Positions 12,801-22,362 of a DNA stretch of 64,000 nt are shown here, piece after piece; within the stretch, counting starts at the first letter, position 1; every line of letters begins with the position of its first letter. Source of the stretch: Styela clava (lineage: Eukaryota; Chordata; Ascidiacea; Stolidobranchia; Styelidae); contig NC_135263.1 in the NCBI RefSeq assembly GCF_964204865.1, positions 4,590,501-4,654,500 on the forward strand. Reading direction: 5' to 3'. The position numbers were made by a program, and so were the translations under genes. The notes below the pieces were generated by a model. That model saw only the letters and a program-made list of their open reading frames with translations. It ran no database searches and was not told where the DNA came from.

Positions 12801-14229
12801 TTAAATATTACATGTCTGCTCACTAAACTAAGATATTGTTTCTCAGCGGAAGTGACATTGCAGACATCGTACTCAAAAAGATATTATCAATTCGAAACGA
12901 GACCAACGTACGAGATATATACATAGCATCACCGCCATCTGAGAGAGAGAAGATTGCAAACACTTCAAGAATATTGTTCGAGAGTCACGTGTGTAGATTT
13001 TGAATTTTATTTTCGAATTTTATTGTTGGCTATATAAATATGCATAGATAACGCAGACAACGTATAGATCGCGTATACAACTTTTTTGAGGGAGTGTGAA
13101 GCTAATTAAAATTGAAAATATTTGTTAGATTTCATCTTGCCGGCCTACATGGTACATGGTAACTAGCGTAAAGATAAGGCCTTACATCCTGAATATCCTT
13201 GAATGGCCACGATTACATCTGATGAACAAAGCCACCCACACCGCTTTCACAGATCAGAGATAAACAAAATCTAGATCAATGAAACTTAACGAAAGACGTG
13301 ATGCTGCACAGGAAAATATAGACAGCGTTGCCAATATTTTCAAAAAATTCTTATCGAAAATATCATCAATGTTAACAACCATGGCATTTTAAATAAAGTT
13401 TCTTTTATTTGACTTTATAGAAATTCAACACTCTTTCTTCTCCTGATCTTGAAGCTTTTATAACTGAACATCATGGTTCTTGTGGAAATATAATGAAGCA
13501 TTTCAACGATATTTTGTCAACAACTGAAATGGAAATATGTTCAAAGGGAATTGTATTTTTGAGGTATGTACTTGACTTAAACGAGTAAACTTATAACATG
13601 AATTCTTTAGAGCAGTGGTTCCCAACCATTTATGGCCCGTGGGCCCTTTTGGAGCCTTTTACACTCAGTTTATCCCAATAGGTTTTGATTTTAAAAAATA
13701 TTGAACAACTATAATTATAGCAATATTGTCTATCTTCAAACACTCAATATTTCAAATTATCAAGTTTAAGCATACTCCCGTAATGTGTGTACCAGGTTAT
13801 GGGTTAGGCCATAATTTTATTCTGATTTTAGTTCTACTTAGTTCAGGAACAGTCTGTGTTAGCCAAGTGAATATATCCCCTGCCCATAGGTGTCAGTCCC
13901 TTTACACAAATTGATGTTAAAAAGTTGAACAAAATTAGTTACCTTCATATTGGTACACACACTTCTGGAGTTCCAGGTCCGGTTTTTGAGAGAGAGAAAT
14001 CCTAAGTATAAACAACGTGAACGATTTGCTTCGTGAACAACAGATACAGTATATTCATTGTGAGAGGAAATCTCTCTCGTTTTATCCATCTACATACGCA
14101 ATAACATTGTTACATCTACATTTTCACAGTTCAGCGACGTCAACTTGGTCTTTGAACGTGAAGCATTTGAGACTGACGTCAGACGCAAAGAACCTTTTGT
14201 GTCAATATGATGAACCAATGTACAGCTGA
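3801..14229 (+). CDS. O-fucosyltransferase-like protein, paralog 1 (spliced)
   Basis: Exons I can place: 3801-4279, 6106-6249, 7218-7374, 10439-10607, 12847-12988, 13421-13563 and 14130-14229 (stop TGA). The start is the ATG at 3801, followed by a basic stretch and one hydrophobic segment (about residues 8-27), as in a Golgi/ER type II enzyme. Family signals are RGGPNNQ and LNRTIVMP in exon 1 (nucleotide-sugar fold start), SVHWRYEE near 10580 (Arg matching motif I of O-fucosyltransferases), IYIASPPSE in 12847-12988, and a C-terminal STWSLNV that resembles the SSF/STW motif III. The likely role is transfer of fucose from GDP-fucose in the secretory pathway; the acceptor is unknown. Exon 7218-7374 ends in phase 0 but 10439 needs phase 1, so an exon of 3n+1 nt is required between them. 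The paralog has an 85-nt one; I could not find it here. Either it is strongly diverged or this copy is broken. The last acceptor could also be 14134/14135, but only 14129/14130 gives the motif III frame. Confidence 0.8.
4338..4669 (+). mobile_element. tRNA-derived SINE, full copy
   Basis: A tRNA-like head carries a B box (GGTTCGAATCC) and a tail shared with other copies (GTGCGAGA, GGTCGGTTACGG, CGGGATAAATATG, ATCCTATC). The flanking duplication of 19 bp (4319-4337 and 4670-4688) has one mismatch, as expected for LINE-mediated insertion. It lies in intron 1 of paralog 1. Confidence 0.9.
4791..5006 (+). mobile_element. MITE family A copy
   Basis: Family consensus with the GGGAGTATCC end; GCATTTT repeated on both sides (4783 and 5007). 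Confidence 0.75.
5070..5420 (+). repeat. GT-rich low-complexity tract
   Basis: Repeated GTGTGTGTG clusters separated by imperfect copies of an ATTxxTTGGTTCTAA(A)GCCTxA unit; microsatellite-like, in intron 1 of paralog 1. Confidence 0.6.
5688..5909 (-). mobile_element. MITE family A copy, reverse
   Basis: Reads GGTACTTTAGAAG ... CGAGCGCC with the full family interior; flanks GATTTTC / GATTTGT are imperfect. Confidence 0.75.
6825..7040 (-). mobile_element. MITE family A copy, reverse
   Basis: GGTACTCCCGTAG ... TTCTGGAGCGC with full interior; no clear target duplication. In intron 2 of paralog 1. Confidence 0.75.
7431..7740. mobile_element. hAT-type element, 310 bp, family C
   Basis: Ends CAGGGGTGTGCAACC / GGTTGCACAACCCTG, with repeated GCGGCCCGCGG inside. 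The 8-bp flank is degenerate (6 of 8). Same family as 29683-30574. Confidence 0.75.
7877..8052 (+). pseudogene. Possible DDE-transposase N-terminal relic
   Basis: One frame without stops reads SLRKIRRFLRINGFNWSWKT, then PRKTSTKTVENIQAQRLH. This resembles the helix-turn-helix to catalytic-domain junction of Tc1/IS630-like transposases (a GF-W-W-K-P pattern). It lies in an intron of fucosyltransferase paralog 1. No catalytic residues follow before the stop near 8050. The call is weak and rests on pattern only. Confidence 0.2.
8319..8593. mobile_element. TA-flanked element, family D (CCGTGTTTCCCC ends)
   Basis: Inverted ends CCGTGTTTTGTCGAAAATAAGAC / TTTTCGGGGAAACACGG bounded by TA on both sides, as in Tc1/mariner-type non-autonomous elements. 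Copies also lie at 12525, 24842 and 27989. Confidence 0.75.
8754..8965 (-). mobile_element. MITE family A copy, reverse
   Basis: Exact 8-bp target duplication CTAAATTG at 8746-8753 and 8966-8973. Confidence 0.88.
10022..10348. mobile_element. hAT-type element, about 327 bp
   Basis: Ends CAGTCGCTCTCAAACGGTGGGG / CTGAGAAACGGTG, the common hAT terminus type, with a degraded flank TCTAG on both sides. A scrap of the same family lies at 13081-13150. Confidence 0.6.
10655..10858. mobile_element. MITE family A, long-terminus variant
   Basis: Right half reads ACTTCGTTCCTGTGTCCGCC then ATCTTGG ... CTTCGGGAGTAC; left half is degenerate. Same variant as 17705-17943. Confidence 0.6.
11210..11480 (+). 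repeat. Dispersed repeat copy 1 (partner 40965-41262)
   Basis: Shares GGACCAGG, GTGTGACGTAAAA, AAAGCAAAAGTG, AATCGCAATCT, AACAAATTCCTT and GTGGCAGCATCAGGC in the same order with the partner. A decayed transposon of unidentified type. Confidence 0.6.
12190..12303 (-). mobile_element. tRNA-derived SINE, head fragment
   Basis: Minus-strand tRNA-like head with GGATTCGAACC (B box complement) and the GGTGTGGCGCAT start; the tail is missing. Confidence 0.7.
12525..12759. mobile_element. TA-flanked element, family D
   Basis: Starts CCATGTTTCCCCGAAAATAAGACC after TA and ends AAAACACGG. Confidence 0.65.
13771..13975 (-). mobile_element. MITE family A copy, reverse
   Basis: ATACTCCCGTAATG ... TTCTGGAGTTCC with full interior; no clear target duplication. 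In the last intron of paralog 1. Confidence 0.75.
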
Positions 14230-14439
14230 CATACGGTGCTGACCGGAGTCTAAAAACCGGGAATATTTATGCGCTACACTGTGATGTACTGACCGGAAAA
14301 TCGATGTTAAGAACATATTTTTCCAACAACTATGATATGTAGAAGAATATGTGCAGTCTCTTTCGATAAGTTTTTTGAAGATATACCGGAATCGTAGTGG
14401 TATTTTGAGATTGCTCGGATTAGGAGGCGCAGTTCTTAG

Positions 14440-14745
14440 CACTTCATGGCAGCTCCTGCCATGAACAAACCGCAGCAGCTCTTGCCCTGGTTTTATAGCG
14501 CTATTCAGTAATCAGTATTAACAGTATATTCACAAAATATTGTACCAGATTTCAATTGATTATGCGGAATTATATCTACTTGAAACCCTAACCCCAAATC
14601 CACCCAAACTGCATCCATAAGAAAAACGGTCCAACTTACCCAATATTTGTCACCATAAGGAACAGCCCTGTTTTTACGGCCCACCCGCCTTGGTAACGGA
14701 AGCAAAATTTTACCTGCCATTGGTTTTTAATTTGCTGCCGCGGTA
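14440..14745. repeat. Dispersed repeat copy 1 (partner 42230-42520)
   Basis: Shares CTTCATGGCAGCTCCTGCCA, AACTTACCCAATATTT, GTCACCAT/ATCACCAT, GCAGCCCTG and TTTGCTGCCG/TTTACTGCCG with the partner. It begins about 210 bases after the paralog 1 stop codon. Confidence 0.6.
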
Positions 14746-15194
14746 ATGTCAGCTCGTCATTGGTTTGTGGCAGCTAAAAAGTCAGTCGCCATAGGTTTGG
14801 CCGTAGCGGCCATGGCATGGAAATACCGCCATGGTTTTGCGGCAGCTGCAGACGCCACAGAATACTTAAAACTGCATTTGGGAGGATTCGGTGGATGAAG
14901 TACAAATTCAAGGCTTACAAAAGCTTGGACAAGAACAAAACAGCTGAAACTGAAAATGAATTTCAAATTCCAAAGTTTTTATATATAGTTAAGGCAAAGT
15001 AATATGAAGTCAAATTGTAGTAGACTGCTCAGGGTAAAAATGTGAAGTCTATAACTGGATATAAACTATGGAAAAACCGAACAACTGTAATTTTAAAAAA
15101 AGCTTTGGACTTCAAACGGCAACATAAACAGTTATCGTCATGTTTGTCGAAATGTGAAAAAATAACTTGTGATTGAGCAGATAGTTGAATTATG

Positions 15195-15304
15195 GGCGCT
15201 CCCGAAGTATGTGCACCAAGATGGCGCACAACCTGAACCCTAACCTGGTACACACACTATGTTTAGGTTGTGCGCTATCTTGGTGCACATACTTCTGGAG
15301 GTCC
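15195..15304. mobile_element. Short MITE variant (family A termini), 110 bp
   Basis: GGCGCTCCCGAAGTATGTGC ... GCACATACTTCTGGAGGTCC. Near-perfect inverted halves (CCAAGATGGCGCACAACCT / AGGTTGTGCGCTATCTTGG) surround a CCTAACCTGGTACACAC core. Confidence 0.8.
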
Positions 15305-16020
15305 ATTCTATGTATGTCTGAGGAAGTCTGACTTTGGTCGGACGAAACGTTGCAAAAATACATTTGTGTTAGTGTGCAGCACAACTCTTGGATTGGATAG
15401 AACATCTTTTTACTTTACATTTATTTGTGTGTAAAATTATCTTCTTATTCATTCTCTTTATTTTACTCGTGGTTAAATTCTAGAGTGACAAAATTGGCAG
15501 ATGCCTTAAAGCAATTCGCGGTCAAAAATACAGACAGTATGTAGCGTTGTTTGTAAAAGATTTCAATAATACTTAAAAATACAAATAAGAATGAAATATT
15601 CTCTTTCCTAGAAATAGCAATTGGTGTAACTGTTGATTGTTTTAAGCTGCTTGTCTGAGGTAGTCTGATTTTGGTCAGACGAAACATTACATTTCTGTTC
15701 CTGTGCAGCAAGACTCTTGAATTGCATAACTTTTATTTCAGGAAAAGAGATTATTTTATCCTTTTTTATGACTTCAATACTAGCATGTTTATAAAATATT
15801 CTAGCACCTTCTTCTGCATAAAAGTAATTGATTTTGTTTAATGCATTTGACAGAATGGCAATTCAAATATTCAAAATTTTAACGAATTGACTATTTCATA
15901 ACATGATTACTCTGTTTATTTTTATTCATAAACTTCATTCAAAAACAATTTACTTTCAAAAAGTAGCTTCATGGTGTCGCTGATGTGCAATAAAATTAAG
16001 TCCATATTAAATTTTTGTTT

Positions 16021-16336
16021 TAGGATAGAATAGGATTTACATATTTATACAGAGGAGGGGAAAGCCGATAAAAAGGCTTAATCACACAGCGAACCACGGC
16101 CTTGTACGGGTACCAGTCCAGGTCGGGTACCGGTATGGGATTAGTAAGCCAGTAAATTGTTTTCGGAAGCATAGCCTTTATGGCGGAGGGCGCCGTAACC
16201 GACCAGCTGTTACGTGAACTACCCTACGTCGGCGAGGAGTTCAGAAATTCTCTCGCACATAACTATTTCCACATGGGATGCGAACCCACACAGGATAATT
16301 AGAGATGCAGTGGCAATGCGTATTCCTAGCGTGTTA
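16021..16336 (-). mobile_element. tRNA-derived SINE, diverged
   Basis: Minus-strand copy: GGATAGAATAGGATTTACAT tail at left, GCGGTTACGG-like middle (GGCGCCGTAACCGACCAGC) and a degraded tRNA head at right. Confidence 0.75.
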
Positions 16337-16529
16337 TTTCAATTTACATAAACCAGGGCGGTGCAGTCGGAATCGTATTTGCAAACTTGACACAGACGAA
16401 ATTTTGAATTCATTCGAGTCTAATTTTCAGACGTTTCATCGTGGTAATCCGAGTTATATAAAGTTTATCAATCAATTTTATTGCAATAAAATTACATTGA
16501 ACACAAATAGGCCAATAATCAAGGCATTT

Positions 16530-17100
16530 TAAATATGCCCGCATCGGTCATGGATTGCACAATTGTAAATTCTACTCATTGAGATTTCAATGCCGACCTT
16601 GGGATTTCTGTAATGGAGATATCTTGCTTAAAAATAATCTTGGGTGCTGAAAGACCAACTTAAATTTGACGAATCGCAAAAATACGATTCCAATCTATTT
16701 ATAGTAGATTAGGTTATTTTAGAATCGTAATGTTTCATTTTAGTAATTGTAATAGTAATCTCGACTCAAAAGCGAGTAACGATAACACTATTAAATTTCA
16801 TGACAAGACATTTTAAATGCTCACATCGGCAATGGGTTTAATATTTTACGCATCAAAAAACTCGTTATCCACTGAAACAGTCTTTTTTTCGTTAACGAGT
16901 GGCCTAATCGCGGAGAAGGTTGCGCGGGAATTTCCAATTCCAATTGTGAACCCTCCCTTTTAAAAATTCTGGCCACGCTTCTGTTTATAGATGATGTCAT
17001 ATTTGAATTACCGCCTCGTTGCCGCATTCCGACGCCACGGTTGTCAAAATTTATCGATGCTGTTATTGCTTCTTTGGACACTAAAATTACCTATGTCAGT
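16530..17100. repeat. Dispersed repeat (related to 61420-62065)
   Basis: Two copies of TTTTAAATATGCCCGCATCGG-like sequence (near 16526 and 16811), matching 61450-61490. Near 16980 it ends in the TTTTAAAAATTCTGGCCACGC type terminus also seen near 62030. A decayed DNA element. Confidence 0.45.
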
Positions 17101-17199
17101 ATTTTGATAAGTAATCGAATAGCTCGCGGAGCCCCTTAGGTTTCTCGCTCGGAGCCCTGGGGCTCCGTACGGAGCACTTTGAGAACTAATGAGCTAGAG

Positions 17200-17515
17200 C
17201 AGGGCTACTCAACTATTTTTATCGAAGGTCCGCAAACGAAACTTCAAAATTATTTGGGTCCGGTCTTTCCAGAAGTGATATTTCGTCATCCTTAAACGAG
17301 CACTTCCTCGACCGACTAATGATTAGTAGCAAATTAAAATTGTTTATTATGGTGTTATAGTTCTTTTCGTATATATTCAAAACTATGAAAGTCATTTTAT
17401 AATAGGAAATTCAAAAAGTGGGGCTAATGATCCAAAATAAATAATAAGGTGCGGTCCAAATCCAATACTCGAAAGGTCCGGATTCGGACCGCGGTCCGCC
17501 AGTTGAGTAGCCCTG
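17200..17515. mobile_element. hAT-type element, 316 bp, family B
   Basis: CAGGGCTACTCAACTATTT / CAGTTGAGTAGCCCTG ends; exact 8-bp duplication AGCTAGAG at 17192-17199 and 17516-17523. Confidence 0.88.
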
Positions 17516-17704
17516 AGCTAGAGGGTCCCGCCGGATGCAGGAAAACTTGGGACTTGAGGGTTCGAAAAGCGTTGCAAGCTACGAAAATTGCTATGTATAA
17601 TCCAGAAAAATGCTTTTCAAAAGGAAGGGTTCCGTCCTTCAACCCCCCAAACGGAGTTCAAACTTCCAGGAGTCCGAATTTCAGACTCTCGAGGGTGATA
17701 AAAG

Positions 17705-17943
17705 GGGTACTCCCGAAGTATGTGAACCAAGATGGCGGACACGGAACGTAGTATGTCTTCCAGGTTAGGGTTAGGCCATAAGTTTATTCCAATTTTCTTT
17801 ATTTTAGTTCAAGTACAAGTAGTTCGGGCACTAGCCAAGTGACTCCCGTAGTATTTGTACCTGATATTATGGCGTAACCCTAACCTGGTACACATACTAC
17901 GTTTCTGTGTCCACCATCTTGGTTCACATACTTCGGGAGTACC
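17705..17943. mobile_element. MITE family A, long-terminus variant, 239 bp
   Basis: Inverted termini run about 50 bases (GTACTCCCGAAGTATGTGAA, then CCAAGATGG, a GGACAC region and an ACGTAGTATG region). They combine the end of the short variant with the interior of family A. Flanks GATAAAAG / GATAAAAA match 7 of 8. Confidence 0.82.
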
Positions 17944-18039
17944 GATAAAAAAAAAGTGAAAAGCTTCTAGAGAAAGTCGAAAGCCATTAGATTTACGAAG
18001 CCTTTGTAACAGTCTTGAATAAAAAAGTTTTTGTTGTCA

Positions 18040-18530
18040 ATATTCAATTATTTCGTAGTTGTAGTGATATTTTTTCACTCCTGAGCCGCAGTCAAAATAT
18101 TTCTTAGGAAGAAATTGTGGTCACCCTTTATCAAATTAATTTTTCCTTTTTAATACCTGTCAACATTACTGTATCTTTTTATTTATATTCGTCAAGATTG
18201 CTTGCTGCAAGTGGTGAGCGAATATGTATAGGTGTTCAGCATTGCGAGCGAAGTCGTCGTAAAAACCGTTGATTAAAAAGGTTTCGTTGTCAAAATTTGA
18301 TTTATTTATAGATGGATTTTACACTCCTGACACGCAGCCAAAATATTCCTCAGCCCAAAGTCATGATCACCATTTTTTTCAACCTTGAGTTGGGTTCGAT
18401 TATAAATCGAGCCACAGAAGAAGAATCAAATTAATTATTCAATTTTAATACCCCTCAACCTTACTGTATCTGTATATTTATATTTGTCAAGATTGCTTGC
18501 TTCAGCAGATTAGTGGTTAGCGAATGTGCT
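18040..18530 (+). repeat. Degenerate tandem duplication
   Basis: Two units of about 245 bases each contain CACTCCTGA, AAAATATT, CAACxTTACTGTATCT, TTTATATT and GTCAAGATTGCTTGCT, followed by a GTGxGCGAAT stretch. Not transposon-like at the ends. Confidence 0.6.
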
Positions 18531-18639
18531 AAAGCAAGCAATATGCGATGGTTAAGTTCGATCCACAGTTATTCTACTGACTATTTCGCTACATGTGACC
18601 ACGTCCAGGGCACAGTTAACACGAGTAAGGATACGGTAG

Positions 18640-18850
18640 GCTTTTTATATTTATCCCGGGAGAAAGCCAAGACGATAAAAAGGCTTAATTACATAGTAAG
18701 GCCACCCGTCTGGTTATTAGTCCATATCGGTATTAAAATAGTTGATCAGTTATATGTTTCAGATGCATGTGCTTCATAGTGGAGAAAGGCGTAATCGATT
18801 AGCTTTATGTGAATCACCATACGACTGCGAGAAGCCAAGCATTCCTCATG
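18640..18850 (-). mobile_element. tRNA-derived SINE, headless fragment
   Basis: TATTTATCCCGGGAGAAAGCC, AAAAAGGCTTAATTACAT and the TAATCGATTAGC block match the SINE tail in reverse. Confidence 0.6.
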
Positions 18851-21800
18851 AATTCCGAAGTGCCAACCACCGAATCTTATTCAGTTGTTTGAAAGAGAAT
18901 GGCCGAAGGTATAAATAGTTAAATAAATAGTTAACTTGATGACATGTTTGTTAGCGAGAATATTGGGTGAATGACAGAGACCGTGTCAATGAAAGCCATC
19001 CACGGGCGCTCGCTTGGACACGCAACAAACCGATCTAAATTTCAACGTACTTCACGAAAATATAGTCGTCACTGAGGGAAACAGAGCCGGATCATTTTTT
19101 TTTACAGGCTTTAAGCACTGAAGACTTTAGTGACCGGTGTGTATAATATAATAATGAGGAAACTGGCGTACTATGATATCTGGAAATAAATAAGTAAGTA
19201 TCAGTATTCATTAATTGAGGGCTAAGTTACGTTTAACTTGCATGATTTTATATACAGTTTTCATACTTTGATAGAGAGGTTTAAGATGATACTTCAGAAT
19301 GTTATTTCAACCGGACCAGTATTTAGGTCTGTGTTGTCGGATCAATTCGAATTGTATCAATAAACACTGAACAATTTATAAATCGTTCATAGAAATTGAT
19401 GTGGTATCCCGTTTTTCTTGGTGTCATAAGCACGTGCTTATTTTACGTAATCCATCCAGCACTGCAAGGAAAGCAGACAGAATATGTGAGAGGAAATGAG
19501 TCCACGTAGATATGTTTGAAAATAGGTTCTCTGTAGGGTAATTAGACGCGGCATTTTCACGCGGCACAAAGCAGAGTTTCGTGCACTTAAATGAAACTGG
19601 AAACGGTACTAAAACAAAAGTTACAACCCATTTCTTATGCGCTAATAGTTTATTTATTAGTAGCCATTTATTTTATTCAATCCCCGTGCAAACTTTAGGA
19701 ACGCGGCATTGTAAACTGACTTTGCTAACACTCACTCGGAAAATCGAGGACCATTTCATGAATGCGGAGAGGAACTGTTTGGGTATGTTGCCTGTACCTG
19801 TCGTGTATTAGGTTCCTGGCGAGGGTAACGAATTTTCAATAAAGATCGTAAAGTCAACCAAAGAAAGAGAGAAAGAGAGATGATGGATCACATGAGTTGT
19901 CATATTTCCATATCATGTACATTGCACCGTATTAGCTTATTCGAAGCAAAAAAGCATATCGAAATAAAAGTGATGTGAAAAACAAATATCTTTGACTCAA
20001 TTCTTTGTCATTATGACATCGCAATCGGTGTCTCAAACGTCGTGTCCCATCTACCCTACTTTTCCAAGTCAGAGTAGGTTTATATTGTGGGACAAGGGGT
20101 TAAGGTGAGCTAATTAGGAAAAAGAATTCTTGCTTGTTCTGGGTTAAAATAAATTTATTATTTTCGCCGATGGCTATTACATTTACTTGTAACCTTCTGC
20201 TAAAATAATATCTTTATTTTAAAATCCAGAACATAGCACGAATTCCACTTCATAACATGATTCATACAAGTATAGAAGTGTGAGAGAAGTGCATTACGAG
20301 TGCGACATTTTAATGACGCTTATCGCAATTATTCATTGTTGCAGCCGGGAAGGCCAGGTTAAGTAAACCGGTTTACATTCCAACATTATACCAACTTGGA
20401 CACTAAACTCAGAGCACTAAAAATAGAGTGTTCGTGAATGAATAGCAAGGGGTTCAGTCTTAAATCGTCCGTTAAGAAATCGTCCGCTTCTTCGTTCGTT
20501 ACAAGTTTTTTACATGAATCAGCTTTCTGACTCTAATAAAAATGACAAAAACCTAGTCAGGGAAATTTGGAGAAAAGATAAGAGTCGCAATAGGGTGCAC
20601 AATGCTGCCATTGTTCCTATGCAACATATGCGGCCGCAGTATGCCCGCAATCCTGAAGACCTTCTTTTACTCTACCCAGCACCCCACGTAATCTGTTTCA
20701 CATGTGGTCCCGCATGGCCGGCCCTGAAAGTGCACTCGTAATAAATAAAACTGTTTACAAATATAAATTTACAATATATGAATTTGAAAAATTTTCAAAG
20801 AACTTCCTCTGTGCTTTGGTGTTTGAAAACCACTGCTCTGGTGTCTAAAGCAGATGAATGACTTGGAACTTTAGGTGGGTAAGAAAGGAAAAGGTAAGAC
20901 TGGCAAACACTGTAGTTGGATTGACAAGTGAGTTCGGTGCAAAAATAAAAAGTTGAAAAGAAAAATATAAATCACTAATAAACACTTAGGCCCTACAACG
21001 GACGCATAATCGTATGGAAGATGTGGTTATATTTTGGATTGAAAGGAAAAAAAAAATTCGAAAAACAGCTGTTCCAAACCAATCTGGAGTTTGTGATACA
21101 TTATGTCAAGTATATTTCGAATTTTGCCTAAATATGGAAAACAACTTTGCCATGACTATCTGCATAATAATGAAATTTGTCGTATTGGATCTGGCAACCC
21201 TCAGTATGTAGCTTAACTGTGACAAGGATGACTCTTCATTTACAATTGTGATATAATATGATATTAAAGCCACAATAGCGCATACCTACGCCTGAGGCTC
21301 TTCTAAGCATCGGCAATAATAAAAGATTGTAAAATTATTACAATTTCAACGTAATGTTGTAACATACTATGAAAATTACAACCAAAGCCAGGAAGCTGCC
21401 AATTTATTTACGTATAGACTGTGTTTCTTTAAACCAAGCTTTAAGTAACAGAGACTAAGATTGCTACTACGCGAATATTTGTAGTTCAATTACAAATAAT
21501 TTTTAGTTCAATTTACTACTTTTTTATATTGCAGACGGTTAGAATTATCCGCAGCGTTTAAGACCGTAGCAAAGCATAATTGAGTCTGAGTTAAAACATT
21601 GTTGCATACTTTGTGTATTATGTTACAGTCGAACTATGTAATATAGGGGCAATTTATGTATGGAGAATATATTAAAAAAGGTTATTGACAGGAAGATAGG
21701 ATCGTATTTATGTTAGAAGGCAACTTAATCTTGTTGCAGGTATAAAACGCCGTATTGTGAGTCTGTATACTATATATATGAAAAGTTTGAAGTTTTAAAC

Positions 21801-22362
21801 GATTTCCTATTGTATTGTTATAATTTACCAATAGCTCATGAAATGTATAGTGGAATAATGTGTTGTTTACCTATTTTGTACATGATTGGAGAATATATTT
21901 GAAAGACGATGATTTGAAAGTAGAAGTATATGGTATTTAGTTCGGAGACTGGCAGTAATAAACCATAGGTTCCTTGGCCTGTACACTGAATTATTTTAAG
22001 ACTATTTGCACAGCGCAACGTCAGCTCACGCAGAAGTAATGAAAACTCATCTCATTTATTGAAACTATATACATCAGTAAATGTCGATTGGCGGGAGACT
22101 TGAAGATGTGACTTTGCAAGACAACGTAGCAATGGAAAAATGTCGTTCAGACTCTAGTGATAGGAACGAGAGACGGGTTAACTTGAAGACGATCGTGTAA
22201 ATATATTGTTCAAAATAGGCAAAGTTTATTCTTTTTCAACAGTTCCGTTGTAATTAATATGTAGACTGTATATGAATTTCGGATGAACATTGTGCAAAGT
22301 GTCTCAATGCGAAAAATACGGAGCTCAAACCAAAAAATATTGCTAAGTTGTCTAATTAAACA

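Larger units (their letters stand above)
14746..22362. other. Intergenic region between the two fucosyltransferase paralogs
   Basis: No exon supported. Contents seen are MITE copies (15195, 17705), a family B hAT element, SINE pieces (16021, 18640), a degenerate direct repeat (18040-18530), a dispersed repeat (16530-17100) and simple AT-rich DNA. From about 18900 to 22360 I see no repeat or gene I can name. Confidence 0.5.
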
